A DNA stretch of 64,000 nt from Clostridiaceae bacterium (GTDB lineage: Bacteria; Bacillota; Clostridia; Oscillospirales; Butyricicoccaceae): contig JAGZOP010000010.1 of the NCBI GenBank assembly GCA_018383195.1, positions 8,351 to 72,350 on the forward strand. The letters are read 5' to 3'. The translations under genes and the position numbers were made by a program. The notes below the pieces were generated by a model. The model saw only the letters and a list, made by a program, of their open reading frames with translations, searched no databases and had not been told where the DNA came from. Positions 17,256 to 26,119 of the stretch are shown here, piece by piece. Position 1 is the stretch's first letter. Every line of letters starts with the position of its first letter.

Positions 17256-19322
17256 TTATGCACCCTCCTTCTGGTTCAGTTCTGCTTCGGAAAGCTGGCT
17301 GCGCGCAATCTGGCGATAGGTTTCACAGGAAGCGAGCAGCTCCTTGTGCGTACCCTTGCCCGCAAGCCGTCCCTCGTCGTCCAGCACGAGAATCTGGTCG
17401 GCGTACAGGATGGTGGAAATGCGCTGCGCGACAATCAGCACCGTGCTGTCCTGCGTCTTGGGACCGAGCGCACGGCGCAGCGCCGCGTCAGTCTTAAAAT
17501 CAAGCGCGGAAAACGTATCGTCAAAAATATAAATCCGCGGTGCGCGGGCAATGGCGCGCGCAATCGAAAGGCGCTGCTTCTGCCCGCCCGAGACATTGGA
17601 GCCGCCCTGCGCAATCGGGCTTTCAAATTTGGTCGGCTTGCTCTCAATAAATTCAGACGCCTGCGCAATCTCTGCCGCTTCGCGGATTTGTTCCTCAGAA
17701 GCGTCCGGCGCGCCGTATGCGATATTGGAAGCAATGGTACCCGAGAACAGCACGCCCTTTTGCGGTGCAAACCCGATCATACCGCGCAGGGCATGGACGT
17801 CCATCTCCCGCACATCCACGCCGTCAATGGTCACGCGGCCGCCCGTCACATCGTAAAAGCGGGGGATGAGGTTCACAAGCGTGGATTTGCCGCAGCCGGT
17901 CGAACCGATGATGGCGGTTGTTTTGCCGGGCAGCGCTTCAAAGTCAATCCCGGTCAGCACTTCTTCCTCGGCATCCGGGTAGTGGAAGGAGACATGCTCA
18001 AAGCGCACCGCGCCGCGCAGCTGCTCCGGCGTTTTTGGCTGGCTGGGGGAGTGGATGGACGGCTCTGCGGCAAGCACTTCGTCGATGCGTTCGCTCGATA
18101 CCACCGCGCGCGGCAGCATGACGCTCATCATGGACAGCATGAGGAAGCTCATGACAATCATCATGGTATAGCTGATGAATGCAGTCATTTCCCCGACGCC
18201 GAGCAGTCCGGCGTCGATGCGGTGCGAGGACACCCATACAATCAGCACCGAGATACCGTTCATCAGCAGCATCATGCACGGCATCATAAACGACATGCAC
18301 CGGTTGGTAAACAGCATGGTGCGCATCAAGTTGCGGTTCGCGCCGTCAAAGCGTTCCTCCTCAACCTTTTCTCTGCCAAACGCACGGATGACCGGCAATC
18401 CGGTCAGGATTTCGCGCGCAATCAGGTTGACGCGGTCAATGAGCGACTGCATTTTCTTGAATTTTGGCATGGCAAGCCCCATCAGCGCAGCGACGAGCGC
18501 GAGCAGCAGCGCGACCGCGAGCAGGATAATCCATTCCATATCCGCGCCCGTGCGGACAACCATCACGATGCCGCCCGCCGCAAGAAAGGGCGCGTAAGCG
18601 ACCATACGCAGCAGCATGGTCACAGTGAGCTGAATCTGCTGAATATCGCCCGTGCTGCGCGTAATCAGGGATGCGGTCGAAAATTTTGAAAACTCTGCGC
18701 CCGAAAAGTGCACGACCTTGTCGAACACCTTGGCGCGCAGGTCGCGGCCGATGGATGCGCCGACCCGCGCGGCAAGCAGTCCGCTCAGCACGGCTGCAAG
18801 CACCATGCCGAGGCTCATGAGCAGCATTTTCCCGCCCGTGCGCCACAGATAATTGCACTGTATGCCGGCAAGGTCGATGCCAAGCGCCCGATATTCCGCC
18901 GTGACAAACGCGACCGCCGCCGCGTGCGTGTTCTGCTCGCCCATGACATCCAGTTCGGCGCGGGAGGGCGCTGTGCCGTGCGCCGCCATTGCCGCCTGCG
19001 CGATGGGCGCGGTGAGCGCTTCATCCAGTTTTTTTGCGTCAGCGTGATCCTTTTGGGTGTAAACACCGCCGTTTTCGGTGTAATTCTGCTGCCAAATGGC
19101 TTTTTCCCCGGCGGTCATATACTGCTCGACGGCAGCAAAGCTTTCGCTGCGGATTGCCGCCGGCGCGGCATATTCCACGCCGCTCGACTGGATGCCCACG
19201 TCAATCAGAGACGAGGTATAGGTAGGCAGCGCAAGGTCGCACACCGCCTGCACAAGCAGGCACAGCAAAATCAGCAGCACGGCTTTCCACTGGGGTTTCA
19301 TTTTTCTAAGAATACTGCGCAT
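17256..19322 (-). CDS. ABC exporter, permease-ATPase half transporter (first subunit)
   Basis: A 688-residue half transporter. Between helix 1 and helix 2 lies an outside loop of about 120 residues (roughly 40-155), an insertion often seen in Firmicutes pairs of this kind. The ATPase domain carries GSTGCGKSTL, VSGGQKQRLSIARAIA and IYIFDDTFSALD: the catalytic Glu after Walker B is Asp (FDD), so this subunit bears the degenerate site of the heterodimer. ATG at 19322 is preceded by GAAAGGAAA. It ends one base before the partner's start. Confidence 0.9.
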   Translation of the reverse strand: MRSILRKMKPQWKAVLLILLCLLVQAVCDLALPTYTSSLIDVGIQSSGVEYAAPAAIRSESFAAVEQYMTAGEKAIWQQNYTENGGVYTQKDHADAKKLDEALTAPIAQAAMAAHGTAPSRAELDVMGEQNTHAAAVAFVTAEYRALGIDLAGIQCNYLWRTGGKMLLMSLGMVLAAVLSGLLAARVGASIGRDLRAKVFDKVVHFSGAEFSKFSTASLITRSTGDIQQIQLTVTMLLRMVAYAPFLAAGGIVMVVRTGADMEWIILLAVALLLALVAALMGLAMPKFKKMQSLIDRVNLIAREILTGLPVIRAFGREKVEEERFDGANRNLMRTMLFTNRCMSFMMPCMMLLMNGISVLIVWVSSHRIDAGLLGVGEMTAFISYTMMIVMSFLMLSMMSVMLPRAVVSSERIDEVLAAEPSIHSPSQPKTPEQLRGAVRFEHVSFHYPDAEEEVLTGIDFEALPGKTTAIIGSTGCGKSTLVNLIPRFYDVTGGRVTIDGVDVREMDVHALRGMIGFAPQKGVLFSGTIASNIAYGAPDASEEQIREAAEIAQASEFIESKPTKFESPIAQGGSNVSGGQKQRLSIARAIARAPRIYIFDDTFSALDFKTDAALRRALGPKTQDSTVLIVAQRISTILYADQILVLDDEGRLAGKGTHKELLASCETYRQIARSQLSEAELNQKEGA

Positions 19323-19348
19323 AAATTTTCCTTTCAATGGGATTCTTC

Positions 19349-19783
19349 TTAATCGTTCCACGCGTCCAGTTCGCACTCAATCCCGCTGCAAAAGCGGTCG
19401 AACAGTGCAAAAAACTGCTCCGCTTCTCCCGGCTCCAAATGTGCAAGCGCACGCGCGATGAAGGTGTCCAACCGGCGGACGTCCTCGGCAAGGCGCGCCC
19501 GTCCGCTGTCCGTAATGCGCGCGCGGGTGATGCGGCGGTCCATCGGGTCGGTTTCTTCGATCAGATAGCCGCGTTCACGCAGACGGCGCATGGTGCGGGA
19601 AACTGCCGGTGCAGAAATATGCATATGGCGCGCCATCTGCGCGGCATTCATCTCCGCTCCCTTTTCGTTTCCCAGTATTTCCAGAATGATATGCTCCGCG
19701 CGGGGGAGAAGCCCGATCTGCTCGGGCACACGCAGCCGGTGAAACCGGCACATCAGCTCAAAAAATTGCTGGATATTGGTCAT
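19349..19783 (-). CDS. MarR family transcriptional regulator
   Basis: A 144-residue winged-helix repressor: MARHMHISAPAVSRTMRRLRERGYL is the recognition region and ITRARITDSGRARL the wing. It is the first gene of an operon with the two ABC exporter halves, the standard arrangement for a repressor that senses an exported compound. I chose the ATG at 19783 behind GGAAAGG; two earlier in-frame starts exist. A long palindrome sits 30 bases upstream and is the likely binding site. Confidence 0.9.
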   Translation of the reverse strand: MTNIQQFFELMCRFHRLRVPEQIGLLPRAEHIILEILGNEKGAEMNAAQMARHMHISAPAVSRTMRRLRERGYLIEETDPMDRRITRARITDSGRARLAEDVRRLDTFIARALAHLEPGEAEQFFALFDRFCSGIECELDAWND

Positions 19784-19811
19784 GTTCCACATCCTTTCCG
19801 CCCAAATATAT

Positions 19812-19836
19812 AACATAGTTAATCATTAACGATGTT
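19812..19836. promoter_or_regulatory. Palindromic operator candidate for the MarR regulator
   Basis: A 25-base dyad centred on C19824: half sites AACAT-N-GTTAAT and ATTAAC-N-ATGTT match perfectly apart from the centre. It lies in the short leader of the marR-type gene, where autoregulation is expected. Confidence 0.7.
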
Positions 19837-19996
19837 TATTTTATCATCAATATATCTAAAATTCAAGTGAATTTTTTGTGTATTTTCCCAGATATGCCGC
19901 AGCCGTCCGCAGCGCTGTTTTTTTTGCAGCCTTGCTAATTTCCCCATTTTATCGTATCCTTATTAGGTAAGAAAATTTTGAAAGCGGGAGGACGGT

Positions 19997-20812
19997 ATGA
20001 AATACGATCTGATCGCGCTCGACCTCGACGGGACGGCGCTGAACCCCAAAAACCTGGTCGAGCCATCAACCGCCGAAGCGGTACGCGACGCGCAGGCGCG
20101 CGGTGTGCGCGTGGTGGTTTCCACCGGACGCATCTGCGGAGAAGCAGCCGAGTTTGCCCGCGCGATGGGCGCAGACGACTATATGGTCACCTCGGGCGGC
20201 GCGGCGCTGTCCATGATCAGCGAGGAGCGCTGCTTCATGCGGCTGTCCATGCCGTGGGAGGCTTCGGTACGCGCGGCGGCGGCGCTCGAGCGCATCGGTC
20301 TGTCCACCATGGTTTATGTGGCGGAAAATCTGCTCATCACCCCTTATGATGAGCTGGCATTCGCGCGTTATAAATCCAACGAGGGCTATCTTTCCATCAA
20401 AAAAGTTGTGCCGTCTGTCGCAGAGTGGATTGCAAACGGTCATGTGATGGCAGATAAAATCTTTTCCCGCAGTCTGGACCGCGCGAACATTACAACTGTG
20501 CGGCAGGTGCTGTCCGGCATCGAGGGCATCCGCGTGATGAGCTCTGCGGACGACAATGTCGAGGTGGTTTCTCCGGCAGCGGACAAGGCGGTTGCACTTT
20601 CCATGCTGTGCCGTCTCTATGGAACCGACCTTGCGCATACCGCCGCAGTCGGCGACAGTGAAAACGATCTGGAAATGCTGCACGCGGCAGCCTTGCCGAT
20701 TGCAATGGGCAACGCAAATGCCGAAGTCAAGGCGCTGTGCCGGCATGTGACCGATGACAATGCCCATGACGGCGTAGCCAAGGCAATCGAATGGGTGCTG
20801 CGGCAGGAATAA
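19997..20812 (+). CDS. Cof-type HAD-IIB phosphatase
   Basis: A 271-residue HAD phosphatase of the Cof/YidA subfamily, acting on sugar phosphates or flavin precursors. Motif I is DLDGTALN (Asp9, Asp11), motif II VVVSTGR, motif III Lys in the DKAVAL stretch near residue 195, and motif IV GDSENDLEML. The cap domain lies between motifs II and III. The start ATG has a GGGAGGA site. It is monocistronic between the MarR operator region and a strong terminator. Confidence 0.9.
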   Translation: MKYDLIALDLDGTALNPKNLVEPSTAEAVRDAQARGVRVVVSTGRICGEAAEFARAMGADDYMVTSGGAALSMISEERCFMRLSMPWEASVRAAAALERIGLSTMVYVAENLLITPYDELAFARYKSNEGYLSIKKVVPSVAEWIANGHVMADKIFSRSLDRANITTVRQVLSGIEGIRVMSSADDNVEVVSPAADKAVALSMLCRLYGTDLAHTAAVGDSENDLEMLHAAALPIAMGNANAEVKALCRHVTDDNAHDGVAKAIEWVLRQE

Positions 20813-20850
20813 AAAAGAAGGAAGCCTAGTGTCGGCTTCCTTCTTTTTTT
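20811..20850 (+). terminator. Terminator
   Basis: 16-bp stem AAAAAAGAAGGAAGCC / GGCTTCCTTCTTTTTT with loop TAGTGTC. It also serves the small minus-strand gene that ends at 20867. Confidence 0.9.
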
Positions 20851-20866
20851 CTATATAGTTTGGATG

Positions 20867-20962
20867 TCAGCGATAATCGTAGCGGCTCATGTTGGTCTTC
20901 TTCTTCGAAGCCACGCTGTTCCACTTTGCCATTGCGTCTTTCAAGTTCTCAAAAAAGTTCAT
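20867..20962 (-). CDS. Small basic protein of 31 residues, unknown
   Basis: A short frame beginning MNFFENLKDAMAKW and ending MSRYDYR, amphipathic in its first half and Lys-rich in the middle. It has a GGAAAGGAT ribosome binding site eight bases before the ATG, a TATACT -10 candidate upstream (21014-21019 on the plus strand) and the terminator at 20811-20850 directly after its stop. These three signals together make a real gene likely. I recognise no family. Confidence 0.6.
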   Translation of the reverse strand: MNFFENLKDAMAKWNSVASKKKTNMSRYDYR

Positions 20963-21426
20963 GATCGTATCCTTTCCGCGTCCCACCGGACGCCCAATCT
21001 TTTTCTTGACTATAGTATATCGTAAAGTTCTTTAGAATGCACGCGTTATTTTGTTAAAATGATAACAAATTTTCATTTCTCCTTTTGCTTTCATGAAGTA
21101 TTTCATTGTTTTCTTGCGAATAATTTTTTCATATTATTTACTTTATATCAGGATTTTCTCCGGTTTTTCCGCATTTATCCCGCTTTTTATTCTATATGTG
21201 CACTTTCACCTTTTACAAAACATCACTTTCTTGCGAACAGTTTTTTCGTATGATTATTTTCTATTCTGAAAAAAAATATGTCAGTCTTTTTGTTGTTTTT
21301 ATACACATCGGAATATCCATCACAAAAGCCGGAAAGGAGGCAGACAGCGATTGACAAACCGCCGCTTTTCGCATACCATAGAAGGAGTACGCGGAAAGGT
21401 TCCGCGGGAAAAAGGGGTAGTACACT
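20963..21426. other. AT-rich intergenic stretch with a direct repeat
   Basis: No gene seen. The stretch is much richer in A+T than its neighbours. It contains a direct repeat: TTTCTTGCGAATAATTTTTT near 21111 and TTTCTTGCGAACAGTTTTTT near 21230, each followed by a TAT-rich tail. The last part is the leader of the first NSS transporter gene. Confidence 0.5.
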
Positions 21427-22764
21427 TTGAAAAAGAACCATTCGCGCGATTCTTTCGCCAGCCGGTGGGGATTTATTCTTGCCTGCATCGGCTCTGCGGT
21501 CGGAATGGGAAACATCTGGATGTTCCCAACCCGTGTTTCCAAATTCGGCGGCGGCTCGTTCCTGCTCGCATATTTCCTGTTTGTCTTTGTCATCGGCTTT
21601 TCGGGCGTCATCGGGGAGATGGCATTCGGACGCGCCACCCGTTCGGGTCCGATTGGCGCTTTCTCGCAGGCGGTTGCCTCGCGCGGTAAAAATCCGAAAA
21701 TCGGCGCCGCCATCGGGTTTATTCCGGTGCTCGGCTCACTTGCGCTTGCCATTGGCTATTCGGTCGTCATGGGCTGGATTCTGCGCTATCTGGTTGCCTC
21801 GCTCACAGGAGAGGTGCTCGCGCCCACCGATATCGACGGATTTTCCGCGATGTTCGGCAGCACCGCCTCGCCCTTCGGCAACAACCTGTACGTCATCCTG
21901 AGCCTTGTCATCGCCTTTATCATCATGGCGTTCGGCATTGCTTCGGGCATCGAAAAAGCCAATAAAATCATGATGCCGCTGTTTTTCCTGCTGTTTCTGG
22001 GGCTTGCGGTGTATATGTTCTTCCAGCCAGGCGCAGCCGAGGGGTACCGCTACATGTTCCGCATCGACCCGGAAGCCATCCGCCAGAAGGAGACTTGGGT
22101 ATACGCGCTCGGTCAGGCGTTCTTCTCGCTGTCCCTCGCGGGCAACGGCACACTGATTTACGGCTCCTACCTGCGCGACGATGAGGACATCATCGGCTCG
22201 GCATGGAAGGTCGCGCTGTTTGACACGCTTGCCGCCATGCTGGCAGCGCTTGTCATCATCCCTGCCATGGCAACCGCGGGCAGCCAGCTCAACAGCGGCG
22301 GTCCCGGATTGATGTTCATTTTCCTGCCCGCGCTGTTCCAGTCCATGCCGGGCAGCCGCCTGATTGTCATTGTATTCTTTGTCGGCGTATTCCTCGCGGG
22401 CATGACCTCGCTCATCAACCTCTATGAAGCGCCCACCGCAACCATTCAGGAAAAGTTCGGGCTTTCCCGTCCGCGCGCCGTTCTGGTCATTGCGGCAATC
22501 GGCACCGTTATTTCGGTCTGCATTCAGGGCATTGTCGAGGGGTGGATGAACTTTGTCTCCATCTATGTCTGCCCGCTTGGCGCAGGTCTTGCCGGCATCA
22601 TGTTCTACTGGGTGTACGGCGAAAAGTTCGTGCGAGAGCAGGTGCAGAAGGGACGCATGAAACCCATTGGGCGCTGGCTCGAACCCATGACCAAAATTGT
22701 ATTCTGCGGACTGACCATCGCAGTATTTATCCTTGGCGTGCTCACACCGGGCGGCATCGGATAA
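21427..22764 (+). CDS. Sodium-dependent NSS/SNF family transporter
   Basis: A 445-residue membrane protein of the neurotransmitter:sodium symporter family, which imports amino acids or related amines with Na+. The N-terminal signature WGFILACIGSAVGMGNIWMFP covers the unwound part of helix 1 that binds Na+ and substrate. About eleven helices follow, as in bacterial members. The start is TTG at 21427 after AAAGGGG. A second member lies at 23774-25225 in opposite orientation. Substrate unknown. Confidence 0.92.
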   Translation: MKKNHSRDSFASRWGFILACIGSAVGMGNIWMFPTRVSKFGGGSFLLAYFLFVFVIGFSGVIGEMAFGRATRSGPIGAFSQAVASRGKNPKIGAAIGFIPVLGSLALAIGYSVVMGWILRYLVASLTGEVLAPTDIDGFSAMFGSTASPFGNNLYVILSLVIAFIIMAFGIASGIEKANKIMMPLFFLLFLGLAVYMFFQPGAAEGYRYMFRIDPEAIRQKETWVYALGQAFFSLSLAGNGTLIYGSYLRDDEDIIGSAWKVALFDTLAAMLAALVIIPAMATAGSQLNSGGPGLMFIFLPALFQSMPGSRLIVIVFFVGVFLAGMTSLINLYEAPTATIQEKFGLSRPRAVLVIAAIGTVISVCIQGIVEGWMNFVSIYVCPLGAGLAGIMFYWVYGEKFVREQVQKGRMKPIGRWLEPMTKIVFCGLTIAVFILGVLTPGGIG

Positions 22765-22765
22765 C

Positions 22766-22797
22766 AAAAAAACCTTCCTCAATGAGGAAGGTTTTTT
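22766..22797. terminator. Bidirectional terminator
   Basis: Stem AAAAAACCTTCCTC / GAGGAAGGTTTTTT with a 3-base loop, between the convergent NSS transporter and PepSY genes. Confidence 0.9.
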
Positions 22798-22801
22798 CTT
22801 T

Positions 22802-23581
22802 TCAGTCGTCGTAGCGGTCATCATCGTCGTCGTAACGGTCGTCGTCAACATCTTTGCCGTCCGTTTCTTTCTGAAGAATCTTACCGGTGACTGCGTCGAT
22901 ATCGTATTCATACTCCATATTGCCGCTTCTGAATTCAATCTCATAGACCAGATCATCCCGGTCCAGATCGCACTTCATCCAACGGGCATTCGCAGCGCTG
23001 ATTCCCGCATCCTTGAGCGCAGCATTTTTCGCGGTGTCCACTGAAATCAGTTCGGCGGTTGGATTTCTGCCGTCATCGTCATAGCGGCTGTCAATGTCTT
23101 CATCCAGAATTTTTCCGGTGACGGCATCGATTTTATACTCGTATTTTTTGTTCCCATCGACAAGCTCTACTTCATAAACCGCTCTGCCGTCGTCCCATTC
23201 GAGCACGCACCACTTAACGTCGGAAACCTCCGCGCCTGCCCGATTTGCCGCCGTTTTCTTGGCGGATTCCTCGGAAATATACGTGTCGTCCGCATCATCC
23301 CAAGTAATGAGCGCTGTATTGGTGTCCTTGTCGTAATCGACCTCCAGTCCCAGCGCCTCGCAGAACGCCCGCATGGGCACATAGGTTGTGCCTTTGTATA
23401 CAAACGGCTGCACCTTGATGCCGCTAGTGTCACGGATGGTAAAAACAGCCTTGTTGATCTTTACACCGATATCGTCGTCATCCCCCCGAATGGTACGGTC
23501 TGCCGCCGCGGTAAAGGTCAAACCAAACGCCGCTGCCGTCAAAGCCGCGCCTAGAATCAATCCTTTCATTCGCTCTTTCAT
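22802..23581 (-). CDS. Secreted protein with two PepSY domains
   Basis: A 259-residue exported protein. Residues 1-27 form a signal peptide (MKGLILGAALTAAAFGLTFTAAA). Residues 50-95 resemble the copper amine oxidase N-terminal/stalk domain (VYKGTTYVPMRAFCEALGLEVDYD). Two PepSY repeats follow, each ending in YEYxIDAVTGKIL (near residues 150 and 230). The tail is Asp/Tyr-rich (DDDRYDDDDDRYDD), which may bind Ca2+. PepSY domains are linked to protease inhibition or cell-surface regulation. ATG at 23581 has an AAAGGAGG site. Confidence 0.85.
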   Translation of the reverse strand: MKERMKGLILGAALTAAAFGLTFTAAADRTIRGDDDDIGVKINKAVFTIRDTSGIKVQPFVYKGTTYVPMRAFCEALGLEVDYDKDTNTALITWDDADDTYISEESAKKTAANRAGAEVSDVKWCVLEWDDGRAVYEVELVDGNKKYEYKIDAVTGKILDEDIDSRYDDDGRNPTAELISVDTAKNAALKDAGISAANARWMKCDLDRDDLVYEIEFRSGNMEYEYDIDAVTGKILQKETDGKDVDDDRYDDDDDRYDD

Positions 23582-23732
23582 GTTGGATGCCTCCTTTTGG
23601 TATAAAACGCGTTCGATTCCGCGTTTTCAAATGACCTGTTTGCGTAGGTTCTTTATTTACCGCAAGTATACCACATTGGTATTGATTTGTCTGCAAAAAA
23701 TCCTAAAAATTTTTGGGTGTTTTTACAGAAAA

Positions 23733-23760
23733 ATGCCCTCTGTTTTTGTACAGAGGGCAT
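23733..23760 (-). terminator. Terminator of the second NSS transporter gene
   Basis: Stem ATGCCCTCTGT / ACAGAGGGCAT followed by TTTTTC on the minus strand. Confidence 0.8.
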
Positions 23761-23773
23761 AAAAAGTGTCGGT

Positions 23774-25225
23774 TTACTTTTTCGCGCCAAACCGCTTTGC
23801 GTGGCAGATGATATAAAATACAATCAGCGCAAGCGGCAGGATATAGCTGACGCCGCCGAATTTCTGCACATAACCCATCGTGAAGATAACCAGCACGATC
23901 AGCGGCAGCACATAGGTCACGTATACGCGCAGCCAAGACGGGAATTTGAGTCCCTTGCCCGCGTCAGCTTCGCGGATGAAGTTATCCCAACCCCAGCCGT
24001 AGCGGGAAGTACAGAACAGCAGATAGACCATCGAGCCAAGCGGCAGCAGGTTGTTGGAAACGATGAAGTCCTCCATATCCTGGATGTTGCCGATGTGCGG
24101 GAACGTGATGCCGTCCCACAGGTTGAAGCCGAGGATACACGGAACGGAGATCACAAGAATGAGCACCAGATTGAACAGGATGGTCTTTTTGCGGCTCCAG
24201 CCCCACAAATCCATGCCGAACTGCACAATATTCTGGAACACCGCAATGATGGTCGAGAACGCCGCAAAGGACATAAATACGAAGAACAGCGAGCCCCACA
24301 GACGGCCGCCGGGCATCTGATTGAAAATATTCGGCAGAGTGACGAAAATAAGCGCCGGTCCCTGACCTGCATCGACATGGAATGCCGCAGCAGCCGGGAA
24401 AATAATCAGACCGGACATGAGCGCTACAAAGGTATCGAGCACCGTGATGCTGATCGCCTCGCCGGTCAAGCTGCGGTCGCGGCCGATGTAAGAGCCGAAA
24501 ATCGCCAGCGCACCGATGCCGAGCGACAGGGTAAAGAACGCCTGACCCATTGCGGCAAAGATGCTCTCGCCAAGACCGCCGGGCGCCTCATAGAGCTTGG
24601 AAAAATCGGGTTTCAGATAGAAGGAAAGACCCTCCGATGCACCTTCGAGCGTTACGGAACGGAACACCAGTACAATCATGATCGCAAGCAGCGCAATCAT
24701 CATGACCTTGTTTACCTTTTCTACGCCGCCCTGCAAGCCGCGCGAACAAACACCAAAACTGAGCAATACCGTGACAACCATCCAGAAAGCCAGGTAGCCG
24801 GGATTGGACAGCATATCATTGAAAACGCCGCCGACCTGTTCAGGGTTCAAACCCTCGAACTCGCCGCCTGCCATCTTGGTAAAGTAGGCGAGCATCCAGC
24901 CGCCGACCGTGGTGTAAAACGCCATCAGCATATAGTTGCCAATCATCGCGCCATAACTGTACCAGTGCCACTTGGAGCCTTTGGGTTCCAGTTCGTGGAA
25001 CGAGCGCGCCGCCGACTTCTGGCTGGCACGGCCGACCGCAAACTCCATAACCATGATCGGCAGACCCAAAATCAGCAAAAACAGCAGATAAACAAGTACA
25101 AACGCTGCACCACCGTACTGTCCCGTGATGTACGGAAAGCGCCACACGTTGCCAAGACCAATCGCGCACCCGGCTGAAATCAGGATAAACCCGAGCCGCG
25201 AGGCGAATTTTTCTCTTTCTTTCAT
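23774..25225 (-). CDS. Sodium-dependent NSS/SNF family transporter
   Basis: A 483-residue member of the same family as the transporter at 21427: SRLGFILISAGCAIGLGNVWRFPYITGQYGGAAFVLVYL is the helix 1-2 signature and about twelve helices follow. It is only distantly alike outside the signature, so the pair is not a recent duplication. The ATG at 25225 is used here; a TTG at 25231 is better spaced from the AAAGGGGG site, so either may serve. Leader and start region (AAGGGGGTAGTA) resemble those of the first transporter. Confidence 0.92.
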   Translation of the reverse strand: MKEREKFASRLGFILISAGCAIGLGNVWRFPYITGQYGGAAFVLVYLLFLLILGLPIMVMEFAVGRASQKSAARSFHELEPKGSKWHWYSYGAMIGNYMLMAFYTTVGGWMLAYFTKMAGGEFEGLNPEQVGGVFNDMLSNPGYLAFWMVVTVLLSFGVCSRGLQGGVEKVNKVMMIALLAIMIVLVFRSVTLEGASEGLSFYLKPDFSKLYEAPGGLGESIFAAMGQAFFTLSLGIGALAIFGSYIGRDRSLTGEAISITVLDTFVALMSGLIIFPAAAAFHVDAGQGPALIFVTLPNIFNQMPGGRLWGSLFFVFMSFAAFSTIIAVFQNIVQFGMDLWGWSRKKTILFNLVLILVISVPCILGFNLWDGITFPHIGNIQDMEDFIVSNNLLPLGSMVYLLFCTSRYGWGWDNFIREADAGKGLKFPSWLRVYVTYVLPLIVLVIFTMGYVQKFGGVSYILPLALIVFYIICHAKRFGAKK

Positions 25226-25299
25226 AAGCAAATACTACCCCCTTTGCGGCAAAACGCCGCTTTTGTTATTATAGCAAACTCCTTTGGTGCAGGCAAGCA

Positions 25300-25332
25300 A
25301 AAAAGCCCGATTCCTATGGAATCAGGCTTTTG
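25300..25332 (-). terminator. Terminator of the lipoprotein gene
   Basis: Stem AAAAGCCCGATTCC / GGAATCAGGCTTTT with a 4-base loop and a T-run on the minus strand. Confidence 0.75.
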
Positions 25333-25344
25333 ATACCGCTGTTG

Positions 25345-25899
25345 TTATTTCTCGGTGAACGGGGTTTTGAAAAATGTCGGGTGCTCGGAAAATTGGACGC
25401 TGAACTCCTCTTTATAATTCGTGATGGGTGTCGCGCCATTCTCCCCATCATAACCGCCGATATGCAGAATCCACGCATGTTCATGCTTCGCAGGCGCCCA
25501 GCCGTTTTCGCCCTTGACGAGGTTCACATATTCGTATACCGGATATACCTTGTCATCCTCCGCGCACCGCACCTGATAGTACAGATTCGCTTCGACGTCA
25601 GACTGCCCATAATGCGCAATTTTGCTTTCCAGAATGGTCATGTTGTCGTTCAGTGTACTGCCCTCGGCATGCTTTCCCTGAATCTGCACCCAGTCTTTGA
25701 GCCACGCATCCACCGCCGCAATGTCTTCCTCTGGAAACGCCATCTTGCCCGTAATCTCGGTCGGCTCCGGCACGACGGTCTGCTCTGCCGCGCTGCTCGC
25801 GCTGACGGAAGAAGCTGCGCTGCTCTGCTCCTGCGCGCAGCCGGTCAGACACAGTAAAACCGCGCTGCACAGCAGGAAAAACCATTTTTGCCGTTTCAT
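25345..25899 (-). CDS. Predicted lipoprotein, unknown
   Basis: A 184-residue protein with a type II signal peptide (FFLLCSAVLLCLTGC, lipobox LTGC, Cys21), then a Ser/Ala-rich spacer and a mainly acidic domain that I do not recognise. It contains a Trp-rich stretch near residue 130 (GENGWAPAKHEHAWILH). It stands alone, transcribed toward the strong terminator at 25300-25332. Likely attached to the outer face of the membrane. Confidence 0.75.
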   Translation of the reverse strand: MKRQKWFFLLCSAVLLCLTGCAQEQSSAASSVSASSAAEQTVVPEPTEITGKMAFPEEDIAAVDAWLKDWVQIQGKHAEGSTLNDNMTILESKIAHYGQSDVEANLYYQVRCAEDDKVYPVYEYVNLVKGENGWAPAKHEHAWILHIGGYDGENGATPITNYKEEFSVQFSEHPTFFKTPFTEK

Positions 25900-26092
25900 A
25901 AGAAATCTCCTTTCTCCGATGCTTACAAAGCCATTTTCTTCTCACTGGATTGCCGGTTTCTCCCTGTGCCTAGATTTTAGTGCGGCGGCGGACTGTCAAC
26001 GCAATCGCTTCAACTGAAACATTCTTGTTATCTTTGTTGCAGTTTTGTAAACTTTATAATATCTTTGTAACATTTTCCTTTTTATCGACAAA

Positions 26093-26118
26093 AAAAGCGG
26101 CGCATTTGCGCCGCTTTT
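26093..26118 (-). terminator. Terminator of the YfcC-type carrier gene
   Basis: Stem AAAAGCGGCGC / GCGCCGCTTTT with loop ATTT. T-runs on both sides. Confidence 0.85.
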
Positions 26119-26119
26119 C

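Noticed and set aside
23687..25177. 496-codon plus-strand frame opposite the second NSS transporter
   Set aside because: Low-complexity charged antisense frame without domain or ribosome binding site.
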